A stretch of DNA of 64,000 nucleotides from Sipunculus nudus (taxonomy: Eukaryota; Annelida; Sipuncula; Golfingiida; Sipunculidae), in assembly GCA_026874595.1 (NCBI GenBank), contig CM049313.1, forward strand, positions 10,847,508 to 10,911,507, in the 5' to 3' direction. Below are positions 23,149 to 36,200 of the stretch, in pieces. Position 1 is the stretch's first letter. Every line of letters starts with the position of its first letter. The notes under the pieces are model-generated. The model worked only from the letters and a program-made list of their open reading frames with translations, searched no databases and had not been told where the DNA came from. A program made the position numbers and the translations under genes.

Positions 23149-23250
23149 ATGGTTCAATGTGACAGTTGTGATAAATGGTTTCTTTTTTCATGTAATCTTG
23201 GAAATCTAGAACTAAGTAGAAAAAGATGGATTTGTCACATATGTAAATAG
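23149..23250 (+). pseudogene. PHD zinc-finger relic inside the Mutator-like element
   Basis: Thirty-three codons starting MVQCDSCDKWFLFSC and ending WICHICK-stop. Spacing fits the middle and C-terminal half of a PHD finger (CxxC...WFxxxC...W.CxxC). The zinc-binding His expected in WFHxxC is Leu. Upstream, the first Cys pair is present only as YCVH in another frame and a stop intervenes. This suggests a captured host exon or the tail of an ancestral transposon protein. Confidence 0.6.
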
Positions 23251-23774
23251 GGTAAAATGTAATAAAAATATATATTTCACATTCAAGTTCTTGGTTGTTA
23301 CATGGTCAATTTTTATTTTTAAATCCATATTAATTATTCTAGAATGGCTAGTACGTGTTTTAGTTGGATTGGTATACATGGTATATGTCTCAGTAACTTG
23401 TTTTTCATAATATATTTCACTTTGTCCTTTTTTTTTGCCAGTTATATTAGTAATGATATTCTGTACATATTTATTGTATCACATATTTCTGTATATGTTG
23501 TGTTTGTTGTAAATAATTTTGTTGTAACCAGTATGTGGCTTCAGTCCACTTCCTCAGAATAAAGACACCCAAGAAATATTATTAGTGATAATTGTATTCT
23601 CAATATGAATTTAATAATCAAATTCGGTCTTTTATGATTATTTAAATCAAATGACTAATAATAATTAATTCTTTTATAATTGCTCACATATGAACAGTGA
23701 AAAAAAAATATTCATAATGAATACTGTTTATGTTAATACCCACATAAATTATATAAATATAATATTAACATAAA

Positions 23775-23828
<54 letters not shown>

Positions 23829-24235
23829 AATAATAATAAGTTCCATCATACAAATTAACAAAACACACCCCACAATAACTTTTTTTCTGGTCAGACGTTG
23901 TTGTCCGCAAAATCCGGCCGCACGCGATTTAGGCACTTGCTAAGGCAGTCGAAACTGCGTGCACGTAGGCGTGCACGCAGGCGTGCACGCGTTTTAGGCA
24001 GTCCATAGTATATCCGCGTTATGAAATATTTTGTCTCAAAATATAAAAAAAAACTTAGTTGTGTTAGAAATAATTCACAAAAGACACCATCGTCTTTGTT
24101 TTTTAAATTAGTTGAAAAAAATCACTTTAAATGGTCTAGTTTGTCGCAGTAAGTGTAAATCTATCTGCTGAAAAATACAGCTTTAATTAAAAGACACAAA
24201 TGTTATAGGCCAACTGAGGCACATAATTAGTAAAT

Positions 24236-24299
24236 ATGGCTGCGCCCTGTGTTTTGATCGCCAGTTGCTCAGAACTGTCACCTGAAGAGATTGCAAAAC
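24236..24299 (+). CDS. AAGAB: AAGAB exon 1 (coding part)
   Basis: ATG at 24236 with AAAT upstream and G at +4. Donor AAAC|GTAAGA, ends in phase 1. Separated from exon 2 by a 7.6-kb repeat-rich intron. Confidence 0.92.
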
Positions 24300-27200
24300 G
24301 TAAGAAATAACAACCCTGAATGTCTTAACATAAATCTGAAGGAATATTGTCCATCAAAATTTAATATGTATGCCGAAAACCACGCTAACATGCGTGGATT
24401 GTATTAAAAGAACCGCTCAGTGGGACAGCGTCATGCGATATAGCACTGACTCACGTAGACCGGTACCCCGCTCTATTATGGCACCGCTGCTCTAGGCCAA
24501 ACATAGAGACGGGCGTACAACGCTATCTTCAGGACTCCCGGCAGACTGGTTCCAACTCAAGTATGATTTATATATAATAAAAATAAGCATTTCGTTTGCT
24601 CAGAGAAGTTGTCAAAAGTTGGCTGTACATTTTCGTGTGACATTTATGATTAGATTAATAGATATTGATAATAAACCAATGCCACGTACAGTGGAATATC
24701 AAATATCCAGTATATTGTATCATCTATACATCCATCAGTCAATTTTTGTGCAACAACTCATTTTTCAATATTACTATAAGTAACTAAAGAAAGTAATTTT
24801 ATAAGAAATCTTCATGAATAACTAGCCAAGATCGCATGAACGTCCATGACAATCGGTATGAGCGTGTATTCTGGAGTTGGAACCAGTCTACAGGTAGGTC
24901 AGGAGTTGCAACTGGGAGTACTTAAGATGGCATTGTACGCCTGTCTCTGTGCTTGGCTGAGGGCCTTAATGGAGCAGGGTACCAGTCTATAACTCACGGG
25001 TCTGTCTAAAACGCTTAGAATCCGCGGAGAGATGGAGAATTCGCAGAGAATATTGGAGTCTTTGCGGAGAGTATTTTATGCAATGATACTTTTAAATACA
25101 CATTAAAATCACTTAAAACCTCCAACTTTATTACTCTTAATATATTTGTTCACTGTTTAATGACCAAAATAATTAAAAATCTGTACATTCACGTAAAATT
25201 AGCTCTCTCAGTTGTTTAGGTAAGCAGGTTCTCTTAAGATTTTATTTGTACCATGCCAGAGACAACAAATAGAATCAGGAGACTTAACCCGATTTAATCG
25301 GACTCAATATTATTAGGCCCTGCTATATATTGAGTCCGATAACCATACATTGAGAGTTTCTACAATATAAGCCACGGAAGATGCAACGGATCCGTTGCAT
25401 CTTCTTTGACTGCCTATTAACTGCCAAACAACAAGACACAGGACTATACCATTTAAAAACCAATAAGTATGTGTTTCATGGTTTCGATAGAAATTAAATT
25501 AAACTTCGATCACCATTTTTAAACATTTACTGACCTTTTTACCAGAAGCATGTCAGGGATTTTAGTAGGGACAGAGAAGAAGAGTCAAACAGGCGCACTT
25601 GATGACCTCACTGATAGCCTTGCTGACTTGATTGATTGACAGCTAAAATTTTTACATTTTGTTTCAACTGGCCCAGCTCTGAAGGGGGACCTCTGGCACG
25701 GGGAAATAAACATCTGCTGACACTGGTTACAAGGGCATTGGGTGGTGTGTAGTCTGAGGCTTATATTGTAGAAACTCTCACTGTATAGCTATCGGACTCA
25801 GGGCTACAGGAGACTGTGTGCTATTTTTTATTAGCTCAGCTGACTGAAAGTCATCTGAGCTATAGCAATCACTCTTTGTCTGTCGTCCATCTGTCCATCC
25901 GTTAACCAGGCACAAATCGTAACCGCTGGACCTAGAACCTTGTAACTTGGGATTCTGAGAAGTCCATGAGAAATTTCCTTGAATACCAGAAATTAGGTTT
26001 CTGTTACCCATATCCTTCGAGCTATGGGGCCCCAAAGTACCCCCCAGAAAAGTAAAAAATTTCATACAAAAACTTCAATATCTCATTAACTTCTTGACTG
26101 ATGGTCATGATTTTTGGCATACCTATTGATCATGAGATGTTTCATCAGTTCCTGCAGACTGGTGGTGCAACCTGTATTTTTTTATTTTTAACGAATTTTT
26201 ATTTCTCTATTTTTGATACCTTTAAAGACCTAGAATCTTCATTCTTGTCATGCAAGGAGGCCCATGAAAAGTGCCTGTGGAAACTTTAAATTAGGTGTCT
26301 GTTACCCATATCCTTCAAGCTATAGGACTTCGAAGTATCCCTCAGAATAATGGACAATTTGATACAAAAGCTGAAGTATCTGAACAACTAATGCGGAGAT
26401 CACCATGATTCTTTGCATGGATATTGACCATTAAGTGTTTTTATTAGTTTCTGCAGACTGGTGAAGCCACCTGTAATTTTGTATCCGCCAAAACAAAGTT
26501 TTGCGGATACTATGTTTTTGACCAGGTTCCTCTGCCGCTGCCACGTTCGTTTCCAGAGAACTCCTCTGAGACTAATGGACCGATTTTCCCGAAACTTACA
26601 CCAATTATCGGGTCACATGTGAACTGGTGCCTAACCAATTTGCGTTGACCTCTGACCTTTTCTGTCTGCCCAGCATCCATTTGTGCGTCTGTTTCCACAC
26701 ATAAACCCTCATATCTTGGGAAATAAAATTTATACAAATGTAGCCCTTGGATAGCTTTATAACATACACAAAAAAATGGTGGCACCACCTGTAACCATGT
26801 TTGCACAGTGTCCATCTGTTCATCTGCCTTGGGTTAAAATCACTCATATCTCTGCAGTGAATTGACTAATTCACCTGAAATTTGGCATGCGTATACATCC
26901 TGGATAGCTTCCTTGATTTTATGACAGGTGGCGCCACCTACATTCACGTTCACGCTGATGGCATGGAAGCTCATATCTCTGGAACCGTTAGACCGATTGG
27001 GCCAAAATTATGCATGTGTATAGATCTCACATAGCTCTTTAGCATACGCAAAACTGGAGGGGCCACCTGCAACCATTTTTGCACATTTTGCACAGTGTCT
27101 GTCTGTTTGTCTGCCATGGCCTAAAATCACTCATTTTTCTGTAGTGGTTTGACATAACTGCCTAAAATTTTGCAGGTTTATACATCCTGGACAGCTTTCT

Positions 27201-30200
27201 TGATTTTATGACAAGTAGCGCCACCTAAATTCTAGTTAACGCTGCACACATTCAAGCTCATATCTCAGGAACAATTTGATCAATTGGGCCAAAATTGTGC
27301 ATGTTTTTAGATCTCACATAGGTCTTTATCATACACAAAACTGGAGGGCCCACCTGCAACCATTTTTGCACAGCGTCTGTCTGTTTGTCTGCCGTGGGCT
27401 TAATCACTCATATACATGTAGTGGTTTGTCTTTTCTGCCTAAAATTTCGCATATGTATACAACTTGGACAGCTTTCTGGATTTGTGGTAGGTGGCACAAC
27501 CTACATACACATTTAGGCTGCAGACATCCATGCTAATATGCAACATACCTCACTCTATTTCCCCTTGCCACTCAATCCATGCCTCACTTCACCCGTTTTC
27601 TCTGATTTTGGCGGATACACATAGTCACTTGTCGGCTACCCGTATTCTAGTTTTTGAAGTTTACACATTTTTCTCTGTTTTTGAGATATATAAATACACA
27701 CTTAATCTTGGCCTGTTGGTTAATCTGTTTGATGCTTCAGTTGAATCAGTATATACTACCATTCTGATGATAAAATTTCCTTTTGTGAATCTCTTCCCAG
27801 TCAGCTGAGCGTCATGACCCATGGGTCACTTGTTGCAAATGCAGTTGAATTTTGTTTCAATCCAGAAATTAAACAAATTGAACATTTTAACCAGGGATCA
27901 ATGCAAAAACACTTAATTAGTTTCTTGTTTCAGTTCAGGCATTTTTACACCATTTCCTAAAACAAAATTTTTTCTCCTAGAATACCAAAGCCTACATATA
28001 ATCCAAATGTAACCATTAGGATTGAATTAGAATATGGGTTAGGAGATGTATTCGAAGACATGATTCCAGGGTGTGATAAAAAAATGCAATAAGTGGTTTC
28101 ATTAAAATGTGCATTTGTCTTTAAAATAACTTAAACTATAAATAAAATGGTTTTGTGAAGATTGTAAAAATAAGTTCTTGTACTATTGATGTATGTATGT
28201 GTACATTGTGCTATATTTTTTTCATTTTTTTTATAATTATTGTACTCTGTATTGTTATGGTCAGAAAGAAGTGTGGTGTATTTTGTACAGACTAAGAAAA
28301 ATATCATTCTTTAACTGTGATCACAAAATATATTATATTTATTCTTTTATTTTATTTAATCCTACTGCCAATTTGATTAATTAGCTTACTATTAACAAAT
28401 TTTGTGCAGTTAATTGGTCCAGATACACTATTAAATGGTGATAGTGTTTTTATCTATCAGTAAATGTAGGTAAAAGCATGATTTATTTATTATTTTTTTA
28501 TATTCCTATAAATTTGATACACCTGCATGGTTTTGTTATGACTTGCACAATAAACTCTTGAAACTTTAAGTGTTTTGCGGTTTCATCCTAAGATCTGTCA
28601 ATGTCAGCTGGTGACTATGACGGGTTTTATATTTTGCGTAACGCTTTTACTCTGTGGTGAGTCTACATTGTTTAGCATAAAATGCTTAATTATGTAAGGA
28701 TTTTTAGCGAACCTGTGAGCTTATGCGATGGTGCGGCATCGTCTGTTGTACGTCGTGTGTCATGCGTTGTACGTCGTCTGTGCTATCTCAAAAATGGCAG
28801 GAGCTAGCATCACCAAATTTTTTACAAATAATCAGTCATCTGGAAAACTCTATCTGATTTTGTTCATTTTTTTTCTTACTGCATTTTCTTAGATTTTATA
28901 GGGGAAAAGCTAAAAAAGCTTTAAAAATCTTCTTCTCTGAAACTGTCCAGCCAAATTTTCCAGTATTTAACAGAAATGATCCCTGGAACAATTTCTCTCA
29001 AGTTCGTTCGAATGGTTCCAGTTCAGAGATTTTTGGCTGAGTTACAGGAGGTTGAACTTAGTCATATGTCCAAAAAAGCACGCTAATATTAAAATCTCAG
29101 AAACGGCTAGAGCTATAATCACCAAATTTTATACCAATGTTTGTCACATATGTCATATCTGATTTTGAGGTATTGGTGGTGCCACCTACATTGATGTGTT
29201 TTTTACAAGCGAAAATGTAATTTTAAACTCTTCTAGTTTATACATTGATTTATGATGAAACTGTTAAGCTGATTGGTTTAAACTTTACAAGAATTATTCT
29301 ATGGTAGGGTTCTGCCAGTTTTATAAGAACAGATTGGTTAAATACAGTTTTAAAAAAGCATTGTAGCCAATTGAAAAAGGCTTTCTGTATTTGAAAACAG
29401 ATTTGACAATATGCTGAGTTTCAGCACCCAAGTCAAGAGGTCACTCAGTACAAACAGGTGGGGGTCAAGACATCACCATGGCAACTGACCTGGCTCGGGG
29501 GGTGTCTAGACAATGTCTCTAGACGTCTAGACACAGCATCTAGACGTCTAGACACAATGTTTAGATGCAGAATTCCCAGATTATTGGAACTATATCTTTC
29601 AACTGTTTGAAAAAAACTTGGTTTGCATTTTAAGCGAACCAGGTTTATCATCAGGTCACATGTGAACTGCTGTGCCCTCATTTTTGGTTGACCTCTGACC
29701 TTTCCTCACTGCCCAGCTTCCATTTGTGCATATGTTTCCACACATAAACCCGCATATCTCAAGAACTGTTTGACTGATTGGGCCAAAATTTTGCATGGGT
29801 ATAGATCTTACATAGCTCTTCATCATAGGCAAAAGTGGTGGCGCCACCTGCAACCATTTATGCACAGCGTCCATCTGTTCATCTGCCTTGGGATAAAATC
29901 ACTCATATCACAGCAGTGGTTTGACTTATCCACCTGAAATTTTGCAGGTTTATACATCCTGGACAGCTCTCTAGATTTTATGACAGGTGGCGCCACCTAC
30001 ATTCAGGTTTACTCTGCAGACATCCAAGCTCATATCTCGGGAACCGTTTGACCGATTGGGCCAAACTTTTGCATGTGTATAGATCTCACATAGCTCTTCA
30101 TCATAGGCAAAATTGGTGGTGTCACCTGCATCCACTTATGCACAGGGTCCATCTGTTCATCTGCCTTGGGATAAAATCACTCATACCTCAGAAAAGGTTT

Positions 30201-33200
30201 GACTTATCCACCTGAAATTTTGCAGGTTTATACATCCTGGACAGCTTTCTTGATTTTATGACAGATGGCGCCACCTACATTCACGCTTACTCTGCAGACA
30301 TCCAAGCTCATATCTCGGGAACTGTTAGACCGATTGGGCCAAAATTTTGCTTGTGTATAGATCTCACATGCTCTTCATCATAGGCAAAACTGGTGGCGCC
30401 ACCTGCAACCACTTATGCACAGCGTCCATCTGTTCATCTGCCTTGGGATAAAATCACTGATATCTCAGCAGTGGTTTGACTTATCCACCTGAAATTTTGC
30501 AGGTTTATATATCCTGGACAATTTCCTCGATTTTATGACAGGTGGCACCACCTACATTCACGTTTACACTGCAGACATCCATGCTAATATGCAACACACC
30601 TCACTCTATTCCCCTTGCTACTTAATCCATGCCTCACTTCACACGTCCCAGTCTGATTTCTGCGGAAACACATATTCGCTTGTTGACTACCCATATTCTA
30701 GTTTTAAAATGTCCTAGTCTGAAACTTGCAGGTCAGAAATGTCCATTTTGCTATAATAATAATGACTAAGGTAGATATGCAGGACTTATGAGAATTTTAA
30801 AAATAAACCTCCACTTATACTCCCAAACTTTGCACAGGTTCGCATTAGACCTGTAGGCCTTGTTAAAGAAAATGACCAATCATTGATTTAAATGATTAAT
30901 AGGCACAGCACTAGTAGGTATACAACGGTATTACAACCTGGACACTATAATATATCTTTTGAAATCATAACACAATACAACCAAGCTGTTATGATTCAAA
31001 TGCATGAACAAGTAATACAAAATCAGCAAATAAGCTAAATAATGCAGTTAGACAGAAAAAAAGGAAAGAATTTATAAACAAGTAATACAAAATCAGCAAG
31101 TAAGCTAAATAATGCAGTTAGACAGAAAATAAGGAAAGAATGAAGGAGAGAGGTACCTCTTCTTTTGCTTCAGACTATTTATTATATTCATACAGTCATT
31201 TAGCTTGATACCAGTTTTTCTGACTTCACTTAACCTAGTATGAAATGGCAATAATGGCATCTGTTTACTGTACAAAATTTATCCGATGCAGCTGACCCTC
31301 AGACTCCAGTGCTCTATATATCTGCAAATGGAAGTTGGAACCTTTACTTAGATGTTATGATACTGTTGTCATTTCTTATATAGAGGCTCAGTCATTGTAT
31401 TTAAACTGTTTATTTTATTTGTATGTTTTAAATGGTTGTTAAACCATGTTAGTATTACAGTGGTGTTGGTTGTGGTCTTGCACTGCAGGCAGCCACGACA
31501 CTACAATTTCCATAGTTACAGGTAGTAGGGATGACTCCATAGTGTGAGTGCTACTTATATTAGGGTCTATTTCTGAAACAAAACTTTGATGGCTATTCCC
31601 CTTATTTTGAATGTTCTGGTTCAGTTAAACATCAGAAAAAAGTGCATATAAATATTTACAATCGTATTTGCAGGTACATTTTGCAATATGGTAAATATTC
31701 AGTGAATAGAATATTTACTTCATCTAATTTTCAGTTGAGTATCAAAATCAGTGGTTCTATTATTTGTTCTCCCTTTGTAGGAGAAAACAGTTTACAAATG
31801 CAGTCAGTTTATTCTATTCCATGAAAATTCACATTTTTTACCAACTTAATTCCCATTGCTGAAGTGGAGAGTACAGTTTAGATTTTGTGTTCTTTGCTAG
31901 AAATACTCAAGAAAGAAGAACTGCCTGAGAGTGTTAAAGATGTTGACTGCATCAAGACCTACCCTTGGCATGTGGACACAAAGTACTACACAGCTGATGT
32001 GCGACTGGCCACCACAAATACAAGGACTATTGGAGATGAAGCATTTGCAGAATCAGTCCAAGCATTTATAGTAGGATTTGACAGTAGAAAGGTAACAATA
32101 CTCTGTAACAGCATGTACATATTATACCTTGAGCCAAATTGATAATAATGTAACTCTATTTCAAGAAGAAAAAAAACCTTTCCTATGACTGGATGTATTA
32201 GGGTATACCCACAGTCTGTCTGCAGTAACTTACCAGGGCTTTGATGGATCATGAAACCCACCATAACTACTTAAAAAGATATCATGTTGCCTAATTTCGA
32301 TTATGGGCAAAATCCATGCATATTTTATAAGGACAAAGGTCTATACAATGTTGCTGTGATAAATTACCAGGAATATGATGGATTTTGATCAACTCAACAG
32401 AAATATTAACCAATAGGGTTTCTCACATGAATTTAATTCTTGACATAGCACACACATATTTAATGAGGTCAGAGGGCACAGATATGAAGGGCATATTATG
32501 CACCATTTGGGATTCTCTTGTTTATTATTTTTATTTCAGAATATATTGGGAATGTCCTTCTTAAACTGAATAAGAAACTGCTTTAATTATAAACATTTTC
32601 TGATAGAAATTAGCACAAGTATATTGTGGAGAATGTATTAAACTTTAAAGCAATGAAAATTAAATGAAAATAATATGTTTCTAATCTTTACATCTAGAAG
32701 AAGTAAAAGATTAGAAGAGAATGAGTACACAATAGTAGTAGGAATTAGTTGAAAAATCATACACAGTGATTAAATGATTTTTTTTTGCATCATCTATATT
32801 ACCATGAAATATGATGTATAGAATAATACCTAAAATATTGACAAAGTAAGTTCAGCCTTCTACATCATATAAGATAAAGATAATATTTGCTGCACAAGGT
32901 TCAGTTTTGATGCCGTTTGCTGTTTTGTGACCCTTCTTTCTTATATCTTATATCTGACCAGGGTTGGGTTTTAGGCTGCCCAAAACCTGTTTTCAGCAGG
33001 GCAGAGTCTAAAACCTGCCTTTAACTGCCTAAAATAGGTTATAACCTGCCTAAAACTGCCTTTAACTGCCTAAAACTTACTTACCCTCACCTAAGACTTG
33101 CAGTGTAACTATGTTTTATTGTTACACAGATAAATGCATTAAAAAATATGCTCAACAAATTAAAAGTGAGGAACACTTAAAATAAACAAATTAAGCCATG

Positions 33201-36200
33201 ATAAGAAAAAAATTATCTGATGAATACAACACTACTTCAGGTTATCCATATGAACACAGTTCTCTTACAGTTTTAGCTTGTATTCCCCAATCTTGTTATG
33301 AGGTCTCCCATCTCCATTAATGCCATTACTGCCAATTTATAAAAGAATGCTCATACTGTAAGCTTATAACCAGAAACTTTGATTGGCTCATTTCTTATCA
33401 CAAGGGATTAATTTTTGTGATATATGTGAAAGAAGTTTTCCCAAATTTAAAAAGTTCCATTTACTCTGATGGATAGTCCTTTATACTGTAGTCTCACTAA
33501 CATATCATGTATGTTTTGTATGCCTGTGGCTTCAAATGGTGAAAAGCAAAATACTGATTTTATCAATTTTAACAGATCTTTTATACTAGCCATAAACTAA
33601 AAATATGATAATATCTTTTACAATATCTGGTAATGAAGAATTTCGACTAGTTGGTTATTTCCTTAGCTAGGTCATCCCTTGTCAAATTTTAAGATTTTGT
33701 GCACATACTTATTGTCTGTATAATGCTCTGTTAACTTTATTATGAGATTGTGAAGATGGAACCCTCATGAAACACTCTAATTAATTATATTGAATCATAT
33801 ACTGAAAATATATTGCAATGAATATGTTGCAAACCACAGAATACTCATAATCACTTTTGGGCCGTGTTAAAGCTAAAGGCCTGAGATACCCATATGTCAT
33901 GGTCAGGGGCCCTGACGGTATCACTCAGTAAATAGTGTAAATGCAAGAACAGTTTTCAGGGCAAGGGCTTTGATTGCATCATCCTAGTCATGTATGAAAG
34001 TTCAAATGAACATCTACAAGGACACAGCAGTAGGACTTATGACCATTGGGTGTTATCACCCCATCACCCTGATAAATAATTAACTGGTCTAATCAAGCAT
34101 GGCCTCCCCCTCTGATACCCTGCCTTACAAGAGGCATACTGGAGGCTCTATTACATCATTCCAGGTAGCAGGGCACTCATCAACAAACTAAAACGGTCAT
34201 GATAATGAAATTACATTGGCCAATGAAACTATATGCCACACAAACATGGTCTCTTACTCAAGAAGCCTATACAGGCTCTTTGAAGACTGCATAATACCAG
34301 CCAACTGGAAATCATTCATTACCAATACCCGAAGCCTTCCTGGTGCCCAGTAAAGCCTTTCGACTGCTTCATCCAAGCCAGTTTGGTAGTTTTATAGATC
34401 TTTAAGTCATAATTTAAACAAGACTCAGTTTTAGGCACTCTTGGTGCCTAAAACCTGCCTAAAAATGTTTTAGGCGGGAAGTTTTAACCAGGTTATAACC
34501 TATGGTTAAAACCTTCCTGCCTAAAACTTGCCAACCCTGTATCTGACAGAATAAAAATATTTTATCAGGATAATATGACTTGTTTGGATGTGAATACATA
34601 ATTGTTTATGATTGATTATGCAAAATGCAATTGATTTAATCAATAATGAAAGAAAACAACCAATCATCAATACAATTGATTAATTGGCACACCATGAGTA
34701 CACAAAGAACCAATTTGTAGAATGTTATAAAAATATTTAGATATTTGTTATACAGTGATATACTAATGTGTATCCTTACTGCTGAGTAATGGTATGAATC
34801 TGAAGCTAGTATAAATGAAATTTTGCTTTTAGCTGGATTCATGAGTTATTTTTAGCAAAACTTCAGTTATTTCTGATTTGTGCAATGTTTAATCTGTTTG
34901 CAGAAAGAGAGCTTTGAAAAGGTAAAGAGCTGGTTACCATTCCTGGACCAGATAGACCCAGAGATCAAGATGTTGCTGTGTGAGAGATGTGGCTATGAGG
35001 ATGGTAGGGACTGCTATTACTTACATAACATTAAGGAGCATCTTGTATTAAAATATGGTAATTGACTGACAGTGCCACCTGGTGTCATTCAATCATCATT
35101 CAGTATTCTGACTCCTGAGCCATATCACTCTTCACTTCATAATTTGTATACATTTTAATATATGTCTTAAATTTTAAATAATCAATATGAACATTTCTCT
35201 TAAATGCCAGATCCAATGGTTATTTGTAACTGATTACTATTACTTTAAATATTTCTCCCAGTTAGATTGAACATGAAGAATATTCTGAGGTGTCATGCCC
35301 AGAAAAATATGCAAGAGGAATTTACAGCCTCCATGGTCTAGCAATATATTGTAGTGTGCACTGCATCTAAAACTTAAAGCTGCCCATTCACCTACCTTTT
35401 GAAAAATTATGTTGGTGATATCTGGCTTTCTCTGTGTATATATTAATGATCTAAGGGTAATTATGGTAATGAAAAGTTTGTATGATCCCTCCGTTACGGA
35501 TGTATGAACTTGTTTATCAACAACGTGTTTGTAAACAAAGCAATGTTCACAAACAAGAAAACATGCAACCTTAGGTAGATGGCTGCATATATGTGGAGGT
35601 AAAAAAGGTCACTAATTGCAAAACACCATTTGAAAAGCTCTGGCTTATCTGACTTGCCACCACATTCCATTGTTGAATTTGTTTTGATTATTTTGGCAGG
35701 CCCCCACATATTATAAACATACTGTTATAAACAAAATGAGCAGCCTGTGTGTAATGATTATTTTCTGGTCTATTTTTATAAAAACTTCAAGGGATTACCT
35801 TTAGTTTATAAAGGTCAGATAGGTGATTGGTCCCCTTTAAAGTCAACCATATATCTTTGTTTCAGCTATTGGAAGACAGAAGGTTGTAGCATGGTGTGTG
35901 GACAACACATTTGAACTGGTGGAAACAAACCCAGAAGACTGTGATGATGAAGAAGGTGAAATAGAGAACCTTAGGACACAGAAAATAAGATAGAGAACCT
36001 AAGGCCACACAAAATAAGATAGAGAACCTTAGGCCAAACAAAAAAATTATGTGTTGTGCATTTTTTTTTTTGCAGATTAGGATTAGATCCTCAGTAGTGT
36101 CACTACTTTTTGTTGTTGCCTCGATTCCTTAAAAATAATTATAAAGGATGTATAAAACTGACTAAATTATGTATTGATTGAATGCAGCATTTCAAGAATT

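Larger units (their letters stand above)
21832..24004. mobile_element. Mutator-like (MULE) non-autonomous element with ~180-bp terminal inverted repeats
   Basis: Ends GGGACTGCCTAAAACGCG... and the inverse. Left repeat 21832 to about 22015, right about 23823-24004, with roughly 85-90% match by eye; each has three copies of the palindromic GCGTGCACGC core near the tip. It is flanked by a 10-bp target duplication ATAGTATATC at 21822-21831 and 24005-24014. A 9-10 bp duplication with long inverted repeats fits the Mutator superfamily. The interior is AT-rich with TA dinucleotide runs and has no transposase frame, only a PHD-like relic. Confidence 0.85.
21693..24235. promoter_or_regulatory. IQCH/AAGAB divergent intergenic region, split by a transposon
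   Basis: The two start codons are 2544 bp apart, but 2173 bp plus one target copy belong to a Mutator-like insertion. The pre-insertion spacing would be about 360 bp, typical of a shared bidirectional promoter. Remaining host DNA is 21693-21821, with a CRE-like TGACGTAT near 21797, and 24015-24235. No TATA box was evident next to either start. Confidence 0.6.
24300..31900. other. AAGAB intron 1 (7.6 kb)
   Basis: Almost wholly repeats: two inverted-arm MITEs, two nested element pairs and a 70-bp duplication. 27830-28700 is AT-rich without recognised content. Confidence 0.7.

Noticed and set aside
23344-23562. 72-codon hydrophobic frame resembling a membrane protein
   Set aside because: AT-rich interior of the Mutator-like element; T-rich codons give Phe/Ile/Val by composition.
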